Positions 35,137-44,273 of a stretch of DNA of 64,000 nt are shown here, one piece after another. The stretch is from CAZCAC01 sp964496575 (GTDB lineage: Bacteria > Planctomycetota > UBA1135 > GCA-002686595): NCBI GenBank assembly GCA_964496575.1, contig CAZCAC010000001.1, positions 160,527 through 224,526 of the forward strand, given 5' to 3'. The position numbers and the translations under genes were made by a program. Under the pieces are notes generated by a model. That model did no database searches and was not told the origin of the DNA. It saw only the letters and a list, made by a program, of their open reading frames with translations. Positions within the stretch are counted from its first letter, which is position 1. Each line of letters opens with the position of its first letter.

Positions 35137-35148
35137 AAAACCAGTTTT
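35137..35148. promoter_or_regulatory. AT-rich palindrome in divergent intergenic region
   Basis: AAAACCAGTTTT (AAAAC/GTTTT arms) lies between the divergent regulator and methyltransferase genes (intergenic 35051-35198). An AT-rich symmetric site stands out at this GC content and could be an operator, for example for autoregulation by the Fis-type HTH. Nothing else is recognised in this gap. Confidence 0.25.
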
Positions 35149-35198
35149 GAGACTCCGCGGGGCGCGGATCCGACTGCTGACTGCCAGAATTCTTATTC

Positions 35199-36503
35199 GT
35201 GAGACCGCTCGAACCATCGGGTAGAGACCCCATCTTCGGGAGAGCCGTCCAGAGTGCCCTGGAGGCCCTTCCCGAGGGTCTGGACGCCCTCGCGTTGGTC
35301 ACCCGGCTGAGCCGCGCGCTCGTCCCGGAACTGGCACGACGCGCGGCAAGCTTGCACCTTCTGCGCCTACGATCAAGGGATAAGTTCCCGAGGCTGGCAC
35401 CACCCTTCCTCACCGCGCTGGGATTGGAGCAGGCGAGCTCGGAGATCGTGGCGGCGCGGCGCGCGGCGAGAGTCGCCTCGAGCGCGCCGGGTGGCCGCGT
35501 TTTGGACGCCACGTGCGGCATCGGCGGGGATCTCCTGGCCCTCGCCGCGGCCGGAGTGGAGGTGGTCGGCGCCGACCGGGATCCCGAGTGCGCCTCGTTC
35601 GCCCGCGCCAACCTCGAATTCCACCAGCTAACCCCCCGGGTGGTGGTCGCGGACGCCATCCGTCCGGCGGTAAAAGCGGACCTCCTGCTCCTCGATCCCG
35701 ATCGCCGCGCCGGGGGAGGGCGATCCCTCGATCCGTGCCGCTGGTCTCCCGACCTCGAATCGTCCCTGAGGCTGGCCGCCGGTTTCGACGGCGCGTGCCT
35801 GAAGCTCGCCCCGGCCCTCGATGTCGAGCGGCTGGAGGAGGTGGAGCGGGTCGCGCTCGATCCCGACCGACCCCGCAGCCGCGAGTGGATCTCACGCGCG
35901 GGCGAGCTGGTCGAGCTGTGTCTCTGGACCGGCTCGCTGGCGGACGAGGCGGCGCCGCCGCGGCGGGCGACCCGACTCGAGCGCGGCGGAGGCGTCGTCT
36001 CCATCGCGGGCGAGACGGAGTCGATCGAGGCCCTCTCCCCCGAGGCCGCGGCCGGGGTCTCCTGGATCGCCGACCCCGATCCGGCGGTGATCCGCTCCGG
36101 TCTCCTGGGCCATCTCGCTCGCCGGGTCGGCCTCGCCCCGCTCGCGCCGAGAATCGCCTACCTGGGGGGTGACGCGGAGGTCTCCAGCCCCTTCCTGCGC
36201 ACCTGGCGCGTCCTCGGCTCGGCCCCGCTCGACCCGCGGCGGGTTCGCGTCCTGCTGCGCGATTTCGACGTCGGGCCGATCACCGTCCGCAAGCGCGGTC
36301 ACCCCGACCCGCCCGCAGTGCTGGAAAAGCGGTTCCGCGGGCGCGGATCCCGCTCCGGCGACCTGCTCATCGCGCGTCTGGCCCGCGGGCACCGGGCCTT
36401 CTTGGTCGAAAGGGTGCCGCGGACCGAAGAGCACCGGCCAGCACACCCGGACGCGGGTCTGGTGGGCGATGAGGGATTTGAACCCCCGACTTCCTCCTTG
36501 TAA
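35199..36503 (+). CDS. Class I SAM methyltransferase with THUMP-like C-terminal domain
   Basis: 434 aa, GTG start. Motif I DATCGIGGDLLALA (103-116) with acidic AGVEVVGADRDPE and the catalytic-type LLLLDPDRR (162-170) indicate a nucleic-acid-type methyltransferase. The C-terminal PITVRKRGHPDPPAVLEKRF matches the THUMP-like domain of PG_1098-type proteins of unknown substrate, probably RNA. The final residues (GDEGFEPPTSSL) are the antisense reading of a tRNA-Val gene, so the true functional C-terminus is about 30 residues earlier. The stop codon lies inside the tRNA gene. Confidence 0.82.
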   Translation: MRPLEPSGRDPIFGRAVQSALEALPEGLDALALVTRLSRALVPELARRAASLHLLRLRSRDKFPRLAPPFLTALGLEQASSEIVAARRAARVASSAPGGRVLDATCGIGGDLLALAAAGVEVVGADRDPECASFARANLEFHQLTPRVVVADAIRPAVKADLLLLDPDRRAGGGRSLDPCRWSPDLESSLRLAAGFDGACLKLAPALDVERLEEVERVALDPDRPRSREWISRAGELVELCLWTGSLADEAAPPRRATRLERGGGVVSIAGETESIEALSPEAAAGVSWIADPDPAVIRSGLLGHLARRVGLAPLAPRIAYLGGDAEVSSPFLRTWRVLGSAPLDPRRVRVLLRDFDVGPITVRKRGHPDPPAVLEKRFRGRGSRSGDLLIARLARGHRAFLVERVPRTEEHRPAHPDAGLVGDEGFEPPTSSL

Positions 36504-36535
36504 GGGAGGCACTCTAGCCACTGAGTTAATCGCCC
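36460..36535 (-). tRNA. tRNA-Val (anticodon UAC)
   Basis: The acceptor arms GGGCGAT (36535-36529) and ATCGCCC (36470-36464) pair perfectly. The anticodon stem CCTCC/GGAGG encloses CTTACAA with anticodon TAC, and the T-arm GGGGG-TTCAAAT-CCCTC is intact with one G-U. The discriminator is A and CCA is encoded (36462-36460). The 3' half of the gene overlaps the antisense strand of the methyltransferase coding sequence by 44 bases. Confidence 0.95.
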
Positions 36536-36702
36536 TGGGTACCAGATTCGGGACGACACGGTATCCTGCCCGGCCCTCAGGCTCCATTCTCCGGACGGGG
36601 ATTCGGAACCGGCCCCATTTCGGTCGAGAGGGATAGGGGCCCTCTCCCACCGGCGGAAGGGCACCGTCCGCCCGAGCTCCTCCCACCTTCCCCCAGATCA
36701 TC

Positions 36703-37996
<1,294 letters not shown>

Positions 37997-38004
<8 letters not shown>

Positions 38005-38103
38005 CAGTACGGGGTCGCACTCCCGGTTGTTGTTTCTTCATGGGCGCCTGCGGCGCCCTTGAATAAACAACAACCGGGAGTGCGACTCCGTACTGCTAAA
38101 CGC
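37997..38103. terminator. Long inverted repeat / bidirectional hairpin joining two convergent gene ends
   Basis: Arms 37997-38035 and 38065-38103 are 39 bases each with one mismatch. The 29-base loop contains a second perfect stem (GGGCGCC 38042-38048 with GGCGCCC 38052-38058). Each arm begins inside the last two codons and TAG stop of a different gene (ugd on plus, the LarA homologue on minus), both ending GTT TAG. It will terminate both transcripts; its size and symmetry far exceed what termination needs. Confidence 0.8.
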
Positions 38104-39406
38104 TGCGCACGAGGAGGCGCGAGGCGTCGTCGACGAAGCGGATCCGATCCCCTTTGCGGGCGGACCGGATCCAGCGCTCGACCACCAGCTGTGGATCGTC
38201 GGCTGGTCGCAGGTGGATTCGCTCGACCTCGGCGGCGGGAAGCCGGGAGCTGAGGTATACGGCCTCCACGCTCTGCAGGTAGTCGGCGAACTTCCACGCC
38301 TTGTGCGAGTACAGGACGTACCCCGCCCGGTCGATGCGGAGCACCTCCTCCAGCGGTCGGGCGAGCGGCTCCACGAAGTTCTCGCGTGACGCGCCGGGGC
38401 CGAGACCGTTGGTGCACTCGGCGAGCCACAGGACCTCGCCGCCCTCCAGCACCGCACCCCGGGTCAGCTCGAGAGCGCGCTGCGCCGCGTAGAGGCTCTC
38501 GTCGTACGGCGCCCCTCCGTTGGAAACCACCAGGAACCGGGTCGGCTCGACCTCCAGGGTGGTGAAGCGATCGGCGGCGAGCATCGCGCGCCCGCTGACC
38601 TCCGCGGTCTCGCCCCCACCCGCCCACCGGAGCGCATCGCCCCCGGTCACGGTGGCGAGCGCGAAGTGCGGGCGGCCGGCCATCAGCTTCTCCAGCGCCT
38701 CGACCATGTCGGCGGCGACGGGGTTGTCGCGCCGCGCCGGGTCGGGGTGCCAGGGATGGATCCCGGCCGCGGAGCGGGCGTCGAGCGCCCACGAGTGGTT
38801 GCCCCGCACCGACTCCAGCGAGGTCAGGCCGGGCAGGTAGTACTTGGCCGGATTCGAGTAGCCGGCGAAGTAGTGGGGCTTGAAGTCCGAGAGCACGAGG
38901 AACGCCCGGCAGGAGGCCAGCGCGGGGTGGAACCGGCAGACCGTGCCGCGCGAGGTGTGCCCCAGGTCGTCGAAGGCGCCGGCCCGGGCGTCGTGCATCA
39001 GGAGCCGCGCCTCGGGACGGACCCGGTCGAGCAGCGCGCGCAGGCGGTGGAGGAGCTCCACGTTCTCGGGGCTGGTCCCGTCGTGGGTCCCGGTACAGAG
39101 GAAGACGTCGAGGGCCTCGGCCCCGGCGAGCTCGGCGAGCACCGGCTCCCAGACTCCCTCGCCGGGGGGCTTGCGCGAGCCGTCGGCGAGCAGCAGCCCG
39201 ACCCGCGCGCCGCGCACCGCGCGGGAGAGACCCGCGCTCCGCAGCTCCTCGAGGGCGCGCTCGAGCAGCGGAGCCTCGCGCGAGTCGAGCGGGCCCTCGT
39301 CGCCGAGCCTCTCCGAGATCGACGTCACGTCGTGCACGCCCGCCACGAGCTCGTCGGGCAGGGAGAAGGGCTGTCGTCCCGAGCCGTGCTTCAGGGAGAG
39401 CTCCAT
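38096..39406 (-). CDS. LarA-family nickel-pincer racemase/epimerase homologue
   Basis: 436 aa from ATG 39406. Residues match L. plantarum LarA site by site: D75/R78 in ADGSRKPP (LarA D72/R75), H108 in TGTHDGT (H108), H178 in KPHYFAGY (H174), K188 in NPAKYYLPG, which covalently holds the pincer (K184), and H204 in RGNHSW (H200, nickel ligand). This supports the nickel-pincer cofactor and 2-hydroxyacid-type chemistry; the substrate need not be lactate. The GGGK-type turn is replaced by SNPAK, so it is a divergent subgroup. larB is at 6.9 kb; larC and larE are not in view. Confidence 0.8.
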   Translation of the reverse strand: MELSLKHGSGRQPFSLPDELVAGVHDVTSISERLGDEGPLDSREAPLLERALEELRSAGLSRAVRGARVGLLLADGSRKPPGEGVWEPVLAELAGAEALDVFLCTGTHDGTSPENVELLHRLRALLDRVRPEARLLMHDARAGAFDDLGHTSRGTVCRFHPALASCRAFLVLSDFKPHYFAGYSNPAKYYLPGLTSLESVRGNHSWALDARSAAGIHPWHPDPARRDNPVAADMVEALEKLMAGRPHFALATVTGGDALRWAGGGETAEVSGRAMLAADRFTTLEVEPTRFLVVSNGGAPYDESLYAAQRALELTRGAVLEGGEVLWLAECTNGLGPGASRENFVEPLARPLEEVLRIDRAGYVLYSHKAWKFADYLQSVEAVYLSSRLPAAEVERIHLRPADDPQLVVERWIRSARKGDRIRFVDDASRLLVRSV

Positions 39407-39458
39407 CCGCGCCAGCTTACCCCGCGCCCGGCGGATTTCGGTGGGAGACGGGCACGGG

Positions 39459-40385
39459 TCAGTCGAGACCCGGGGGGAGACAGGCATCGGGGCGGGCCGC
39501 GGAGAAGCGAGGTCGCGGGGTGTGGCGCGGGGGGATCGGCCGGCCCTTTCCCGCTCCGGCGGAGTCCTCTTCCGCACGCCGCCGCAGCCGCTCCTCCACC
39601 TCCCGGGCCAGCCGCCCCACCGAGCGCATCCGCTCCAGCGCCTCGCGCACCCGCTCCCCGAGGGCGGTCTCCTCCAGGGCCACGTCGCGCAGTGAGGAGC
39701 GGCATAGCTCGAGCACCCCGGCCGCTCCCTCGAGGTCGCTCCGGTCGATCAGAGACGACGCCCAGGCGTCGAAGGCGCGGATGCGGTCCACCGGGTCGGC
39801 TCCGCGGCGCGCCACCCGCTCGTAGCAGCGGCGCGCGTCGCCGGGGCGCCCCAGCTCCTCGTGCACCCTTCCCGCCCAGTAGCTCGCCCGGTCGCGCTGT
39901 CGGTGCGCGCTGTCGCCGTCGGCGAGGATCCGCTCGTAGGCGACCAGCGCCTCCAGGTGCCGGCGCTTCCGCCGGTGCAGGTGACCGATCTCCATTCCCG
40001 CGCGCGCCTCGAACTCGGTGCGCTCGCCGAGGCGTCGCGCCGCGCGGAACTCCTCGAGGGCTTCCACCGCCGCGCCACCGGCCCGCAGCAGCTCGCCGGC
40101 GCGAAAGGCGGCCTCGGCGCGCAGCGTCCGGTCGCGAGGAAAGTGGACGCCCACCGCCCGGTAGGCGGCGACCGCCTCGGCCCGGGCGCGTCGCCGCGCC
40201 TCGCCGCCGCGGCCGTGCAGCTCGCGCTTGCGCCGGGCGGCGTACTCGAGCTGGGCCCGGGCGCTCTCCTGCCGCGGCACCTCCACGGCGCCCTGACCGG
40301 CGGCCCGCTCCGGCCCCCCCGGCACCATGACCATCCCCCCCCCGGCGAGCAGCACCGGAAGCAGCAGGAGGACCGGGAGCTTCAC
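39459..40385 (-). CDS. Secreted TPR-like protein coupled to ECF sigma factor
   Basis: 308 aa. GTG 40385 overlaps the sigma-factor stop (GTGA). Residues 1-25 are a hydrophobic signal segment (KLPVLLLLPVLLAGGG). The mature part is Arg-rich, predicted helical, and has tetratricopeptide-like pairs such as AEAAFRAGELLRAGGAAVEALEEF, HLEALVAYERIL, YWAGRVHEELGRPGDARRCYERV and AAGVLELCR, here cited as landmarks. A Pro/Arg-rich tail follows. Being coupled to a sigma factor it may act as its sensor or anti-sigma partner, but no ZAS zinc motif is present. Function unknown. Confidence 0.68.
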   Translation of the reverse strand: MKLPVLLLLPVLLAGGGMVMVPGGPERAAGQGAVEVPRQESARAQLEYAARRKRELHGRGGEARRRARAEAVAAYRAVGVHFPRDRTLRAEAAFRAGELLRAGGAAVEALEEFRAARRLGERTEFEARAGMEIGHLHRRKRRHLEALVAYERILADGDSAHRQRDRASYWAGRVHEELGRPGDARRCYERVARRGADPVDRIRAFDAWASSLIDRSDLEGAAGVLELCRSSLRDVALEETALGERVREALERMRSVGRLAREVEERLRRRAEEDSAGAGKGRPIPPRHTPRPRFSAARPDACLPPGLD

Positions 40386-40981
40386 GCCACCACCTCGCGC
40401 AGGGGGACGCGCGGCGTGGAGCGCTCGGCGGCGCGCACCGCCAGCGTACGCTTCAGCCGGCGCCGCAGCCGGAAGAGCCGCATCTTGACGCTGTGCGCAC
40501 CCAGCCCGAGGCGATCGCCCACCTCCCGGCAGTCCGCGCCCTCCAGGTAGTAGGCGTCGAGCAGGTCGCGCTCCCGCGGAGCCAGGGCCCGGCACGCCTC
40601 GGCGAGCAGGGAGAGCAGGTCGTCGCTCTCGAAGACCCGCTCCCCCACCGAGAGGCGCTCGGGGAGTGGTTCTCCCCCCGGGGCGAGCTCCCGCCCCTCC
40701 AGCTCGTGAAAGAACTCCTGCGGGACCTCGACGCAGCGACGACGTCCCCGGCCGCGGCGGAACTCGCGCATCACGTTCCAGGCGATCCGTAGCACCCAGG
40801 GGCGCAGCGACGCGGGGTCCTTCAGACCGCCGCGGAAGCGGGCGGCGCGCAGGAGGGTCTCCTGCACCAGGTCGTCGAGGTCGTTGCGGTCGGAGCAACT
40901 GTGGGAGAGGGTCAGCTCGACGTCGGGGCGAAGGTCGGCCAGTCCACGCCAGGCTCGCGCCGTGGGAGCGCTGTCTATCAT
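40382..40981 (-). CDS. ECF-family RNA polymerase sigma factor
   Basis: 199 aa, ATG 40981 with GAGGAG six bases upstream. Region 2 is seen as DLDDLVQETLLRAARFRG...RPWVLRIAWNVMREFRRGRGRR, and region 4 as ALAPRERDLLDAYYLEGADCREVGDRLGLGAHSVKMRLFRLRRRLKR (landmarks LAPRERDLL and SVKMRLFRLR). The leader upstream forms a nested hairpin covering the ribosome-binding site. A TPR-like secreted protein is translationally coupled downstream. Target promoters are unknown. Confidence 0.9.
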   Translation of the reverse strand: MIDSAPTARAWRGLADLRPDVELTLSHSCSDRNDLDDLVQETLLRAARFRGGLKDPASLRPWVLRIAWNVMREFRRGRGRRRCVEVPQEFFHELEGRELAPGGEPLPERLSVGERVFESDDLLSLLAEACRALAPRERDLLDAYYLEGADCREVGDRLGLGAHSVKMRLFRLRRRLKRTLAVRAAERSTPRVPLREVVA

Positions 40982-40984
40982 CGT

Positions 40985-41040
40985 TTTCTCCTCGCCGGCA
41001 CGGGGGTCACCACGACCCCCGGGGATCATCGCCGGCGAGG
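40985..41040 (-). promoter_or_regulatory. Nested leader hairpin that buries the sigma-factor SD
   Basis: Outer arms 41040-41031 and 40999-40990 pair perfectly over 10 bases, and the inner arms 41020-41014 and 41008-41002 pair perfectly over 7 bases around ACCAC. The 3' outer arm contains GAGG of the SD (GAGGAG, 40993-40988). In the folded leader the ribosome-binding site is paired, so translation of the sigma factor could be conditional on melting or on a ligand. Confidence 0.5.
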
Positions 41041-41117
41041 GAAGAGACGACGCCGGGACGCTCCCGGTACGCGGGGAGCCCGGGGGACGCTGCCGGGGCG
41101 TTCGATCGGCGAGGAGC

Positions 41118-41171
41118 GAAGTGGGGAGTACCCGGGCACCGACGATTCCACTCCCCTCGATTCCCCACTTC
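41118..41171 (-). terminator. Inverted repeat downstream of the 41.4-42.5 kb gene
   Basis: Perfect 10-base arms GAAGTGGGGA (41118-41127) and its complement (41162-41171) enclose a 34-base loop. It lies between the TPR gene ending at 41379 and the sigma gene, both on the minus strand. It may end the first transcript or be part of the sigma-gene leader. Confidence 0.35.
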
Positions 41172-41229
41172 CGGTGAGCGTGACGCGACGGGCCCTCTCG
41201 AAACGAGCGGCGGGCGGCCCCCGGTGAGG

Positions 41230-41378
41230 AGGGGCCCCCCCCCCCCGGGACGAGATACGGCACATGTCAGCCCGTGATTAANNNNNNNNNNCGGGCCGCG
41301 CGGCGCCCCGGCGGGGGGGGGGGGCCCCCCCCGCCGGCCCCCCCCCCCCCCGCCGCCGGGAACGAGATCCGGCACTTC
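41230..41378. other. Poor-quality G/C homopolymer stretch with 10-N gap (41282-41291)
   Basis: The region has runs of 7-15 C and G on both sides of ten Ns. Flanks on each side carry a similar 25-base string (gacgagatacggcac at about 41251 and aacgagatccggcac at about 41361). This looks like two contig ends joined across a hard-to-read G/C tract. I see no gene here, and structures in it should not be trusted. Confidence 0.8.
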
Positions 41379-42482
41379 TCAGCGCTTGATGAATCCCTGG
41401 GCTTCCTTGTCCCACTCGGTGCCGGGGTAGAGGCGCCGCACCTTGCGGTAGAGCTTCTGGGCCGCCTCCTTGTCCTTCTCCTCCAGCGACTCGTCGAAGA
41501 CGCGGCCGGCCCAGAACATCGCCTTGGGCACGTAGCGATTCTGGTCCTTGTAGACGACCACCACGCGCATGTAGGCCATCTTGGTGTCGTTCAGGAGCCG
41601 ATCGCGCTTCTCGCCGGGGGCCTCCGCCATCGCCCGGCGGAAGAGGCAGTCGCCGTAGCCGGTGTAGGCGGCGGCGAGGGTGCGCGGCCCCGCCTTCGGG
41701 TTCTGGATGACGCGCTTGAGGATCGGCTCCGCCTCGTCGTACTTCTTGCCGGAGATCAGCGACTCACCGATCGCCACCTCCGCACTGTTCTTGACCTGCG
41801 GGAACGCGGTCCCCGCCTCGGAGGCGATGGTGGCGAGCTTGCCGCGCAGCTTCTTCCCCTTGAGCGAGGTGTCGTAGAGGGTGCTGTAGAGCTTCTCCTC
41901 CATGGCCCAGCGCTGGGAGAGCCCTCGGGCCTGGATCATCGCCTTGAACTCGTCGAGGGCCTTCTTGGAGGCGGCCCCCTTCCCCATCAGGAACAGCGTC
42001 TCGGCCTTGGCCAGATAGGCCATCGGCACGTAGCGCGACTCGGGGCGCTGCTTGATCAGCTGGTCGGCGGCCTCGAGCAGCAGGTCCGGCTCGCCGGCGA
42101 TCCCGTAGATCTCGACCAGGCGCCACATCGCGTAGGCGGGCTCCCACTTGTAGCGGAGGCGCTTGCCGGACAGGGCGCCCTCCAGGTAGGTCTGGAGGTC
42201 GGAGACCGCGTCGAGGAGCTGGCCGTCCTCCACGGCGGTGTCGGCACGGTCGACCAGCTGTGACTTGGCCGAGTACGCGACGCGCAGGACGGCGGAGGTC
42301 TTGACCGACTTCTTCCTGGAGCCGTCCTTGTAGGTGATCTCCTTGACCGTCTCGTCGTCGATGGAGACGTCCTCGTGGGACTTGCCGTCGAGCAGGTAGA
42401 TCGTGTCGGCGCCGGCGAGGCCGGCCGGGATGGTGAGGGAGGACGCCAGGACGAGCGCCAGGCGCAGGGGGGTGGTCTTCAT
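41379..42482 (-). CDS. Secreted tetratricopeptide-like protein
   Basis: 367 aa with a clear signal peptide (residues 1-25, LRLALVLASSLTIPAGLAGA). A short beta-rich N-terminal part (TIYLLDGKSHEDVSIDDETVKEI) is followed by helical repeats resembling TPR or outer-membrane YbgF/BamD-like proteins (YAMWRLVEIYGIAGEPDLLLEAADQLIKQ, MAYLAKAETLFLMGKG, AAYTGYGDCLFRRAM, KAMFWAGRVFDESLEEKDKEAAQKLYRKV as landmarks). Its own promoter is at 42584-42613. It may be an envelope scaffold; no specific family is recognised. Confidence 0.78.
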   Translation of the reverse strand: MKTTPLRLALVLASSLTIPAGLAGADTIYLLDGKSHEDVSIDDETVKEITYKDGSRKKSVKTSAVLRVAYSAKSQLVDRADTAVEDGQLLDAVSDLQTYLEGALSGKRLRYKWEPAYAMWRLVEIYGIAGEPDLLLEAADQLIKQRPESRYVPMAYLAKAETLFLMGKGAASKKALDEFKAMIQARGLSQRWAMEEKLYSTLYDTSLKGKKLRGKLATIASEAGTAFPQVKNSAEVAIGESLISGKKYDEAEPILKRVIQNPKAGPRTLAAAYTGYGDCLFRRAMAEAPGEKRDRLLNDTKMAYMRVVVVYKDQNRYVPKAMFWAGRVFDESLEEKDKEAAQKLYRKVRRLYPGTEWDKEAQGFIKR

Positions 42483-42583
42483 TTCGGTCGGGGGGTGAGG
42501 TGTCCGGCCATCCGTACCGACACCGGCGGGTGCGGTTACGCACGGGCTCCAGCCGGTTGTGCCGGGCCGGATTCGAGCGAAGG

Positions 42584-42613
42584 AGGATAGTTGCCCTCCC
42601 TTCTCGCTGTCAA
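42584..42613 (-). promoter_or_regulatory. Sigma70-type promoter for the 42.5 kb TPR gene
   Basis: On the minus strand a perfect TTGACA (42613-42608) is followed after 18 bases by TATCCT (42589-42584). The leader to ATG 42482 is about 95 bases. The rest of the 42483-42630 gap shows nothing else. Confidence 0.55.
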
Positions 42614-42630
42614 CGCGCTCGGGCGCGCGA

Positions 42631-43188
42631 TCAGCGCTCGACCCGCATCGCCGCGGCCAGCTCGACGGCCGTGGGGGCCCCGACGAGGTGCTCCACCAGG
42701 GCCAGGGCGAACTCCAGGGCGGTCCCCGGCCCCTGACTGGTGATCACCGGGCCCGACGCCACCACCCGCGGCTCCTCGAGCGGCTCCCGGGCGGCGAGAT
42801 CACCCCGGACGGAGGGATGGCAGGTGAAGGGCGTCCCCTCGAGCACCCCGGCGGCCTCCAGCACCAGCGGCGCCGCGCAGAGCGCCGCGGTGGTCCGCCC
42901 CTCGCCGTGGAGGCGCCGGATCAGCTCCAGGAGCCTCGGCTCCGCCGCCAGGTTGGTCGTCCCCGGCATCCCGCCGGGGAGCACGACCGCGGTGAAGGGG
43001 GCGAGGTCGAGCCCCTCCAGCGCGACGTCGGCCTCGATCGCGATCCCGTGGGAGCCGGTGATCCGCCGGCCGCCCAGCCCGCAGGTCGTCACCTCGAGCT
43101 CCGCCCGGCGCAGGACGTCGACGATGGCGACCGCCTCGACTTCTTCGAACCCCTCGGCGAGGGGGACCAGGATCCGTTCCGTGCTCAT
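42631..43188 (-). CDS. DJ-1/PfpI family protein
   Basis: 185 aa, ATG with GAGGAG upstream. The fold is shown by LVPLAEGFEEVEAVAIVDVLRRA with E18 in the DJ-1 position, VVLPGGMPGTTNL, and the nucleophilic cysteine C104 in AALCAAPLVL. ITSQGPGTALEFALALVEHL is the usual C-terminal helix region. Length and motifs match the DJ-1/ThiJ/YajL group, which acts as a protein or nucleotide deglycase or oxidative-stress chaperone; the exact activity is debated. Divergent from the DUF523 gene. Confidence 0.92.
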   Translation of the reverse strand: MSTERILVPLAEGFEEVEAVAIVDVLRRAELEVTTCGLGGRRITGSHGIAIEADVALEGLDLAPFTAVVLPGGMPGTTNLAAEPRLLELIRRLHGEGRTTAALCAAPLVLEAAGVLEGTPFTCHPSVRGDLAAREPLEEPRVVASGPVITSQGPGTALEFALALVEHLVGAPTAVELAAAMRVER

Positions 43189-43248
43189 CGATTTCGCTCC
43201 TCTGCGCTGCGGGTTCGATCGCGGGCCGACCAGGGTACCCTATTCACC

Positions 43249-43725
43249 ATGACGAAGACCCCCGCCCCCAGGGTGCTGGTCAGCGCCTGCCTCCTGGGGC
43301 AGAGCTGCCGCTACGACGGCGCGCACAATCACGACTTCCAGCTCGAGAAGGAGCTGCGCGAGCGCGGCGAGGAGGCGGTGCCCTTCTGCCCCGAAGAGGC
43401 CGCCGGGATGCCGACCCCGCGCACGCCGATCTACATCGAGGCGGAGAGTGCGGCGGCGGTGCTCGACGGGCGCGATCGGGTCGTCACCGAGAACGGCGAG
43501 GACGTGACCCCCGCGGTGCGGCGCGGCGCCGAGCTGACCCTGGCCGAGTGCCGCGCGCACGGAATCGAGCGCGCCTACCTGAAGGAGCGCTCTCCTTCCT
43601 GCGGCGTCGCCTGCACCCACGTGAACGCCGTCCCCGTCCCGGGTCCCGGGGTGACCGCCGCGCTCCTCGAGCGGGCGGGGATCGATATCGTCGGCGTCGC
43701 GGGGCGCCGGGTCGTCGAGGAGTGA
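43249..43725 (+). CDS. DUF523 family protein
   Basis: 158 aa. Family motifs are VSACLLGQSCRYDG (C14, C20), VPFCPEEAAGMPTPR and LKERSPSCGV, giving four conserved cysteines that suggest a metal or Fe-S site. The fused E. coli homologue YbgA carries this domain; function unknown. TACCCT is seven bases before the ATG and no SD is present, so a leaderless transcript is possible. The GbsR-type regulator follows after 4 bases. Confidence 0.88.
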   Translation: MTKTPAPRVLVSACLLGQSCRYDGAHNHDFQLEKELRERGEEAVPFCPEEAAGMPTPRTPIYIEAESAAAVLDGRDRVVTENGEDVTPAVRRGAELTLAECRAHGIERAYLKERSPSCGVACTHVNAVPVPGPGVTAALLERAGIDIVGVAGRRVVEE

Positions 43726-43729
43726 GCAC

Positions 43730-44263
43730 TTGACGACGCAGAAGCCCGCGACCGACGAAACCTTCGACCGCGCCCGGGAGGAGTACCTCGCCCGCTGGGG
43801 CGCGCTCGGCTCGGCGTGGGGCGTGAACCGGACGATGAGCCAGATCCACGCCCTCCTGATGATCGCCCCCGATCCGCTGAACACCGACCAGATCATGGAG
43901 GAGCTCTCCATCAGCCGCGGCAACGCCCACGGCAACCTGAAGGAACTGGTCCGCTGGGGGCTGATCCGGACGGTGAAGCTCAAGGGGGAGCGCAAGGAGT
44001 TCTTCGAGGCGGAGAAGGACGTCTGGACGGTGGTGCAGCGGATCGCGCGCGAGCGGCAGCGCACCGAGCTGGAGCCGGTGCTGGAGTGCCTCGACCGGGG
44101 CCTGGCGGAGACGAAGGGGCTGAAGGGTCGCGAGGCGCGAGCGTTTCGCCGGCAGCTCACCGAGCTGCGCAGGTTCGCGCGGCTGGGGAATCGGGTCTTC
44201 GAGCGAGTCGGGGGGCTGAGCTCCCCCCGGATCCTCTCCTGGATCACCCGCTTCCTCCGGTGA
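43730..44263 (+). CDS. GbsR/MarR-family transcriptional regulator
   Basis: 177 aa from TTG 43730, with GAGGAG eight bases upstream. The winged helix is SQIHALLMIAPDPLNTDQIMEELSISRGNAHGNLKELVRWGLI (landmarks LNTDQIMEEL and SRGNAHGNLKEL), the GbsR-subfamily signature, with a helical dimerisation C-terminus. GbsR proteins repress osmolyte-uptake or synthesis genes in Bacillus and unrelated genes elsewhere. A strong AT-rich palindrome lies 10 bases after its stop, upstream of the NAD(P)-binding gene, which is its most likely target. Confidence 0.88.
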   Translation: MTTQKPATDETFDRAREEYLARWGALGSAWGVNRTMSQIHALLMIAPDPLNTDQIMEELSISRGNAHGNLKELVRWGLIRTVKLKGERKEFFEAEKDVWTVVQRIARERQRTELEPVLECLDRGLAETKGLKGREARAFRRQLTELRRFARLGNRVFERVGGLSSPRILSWITRFLR

Positions 44264-44273
44264 ACACGGATTG

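Noticed and set aside
36463..36503. Peptide GDEGFEPPTSSL as a conserved protein motif
   Set aside because: It is the antisense translation of tRNA-Val sequence.
38096..39406. Naming the gene lactate racemase
   Set aside because: Active-site residues fit the LarA family, but nothing shows that lactate is the substrate.
41300..41360. G-quadruplex or long G/C hairpin
   Set aside because: Adjacent to Ns in poor-quality homopolymer sequence; likely assembly artefact.
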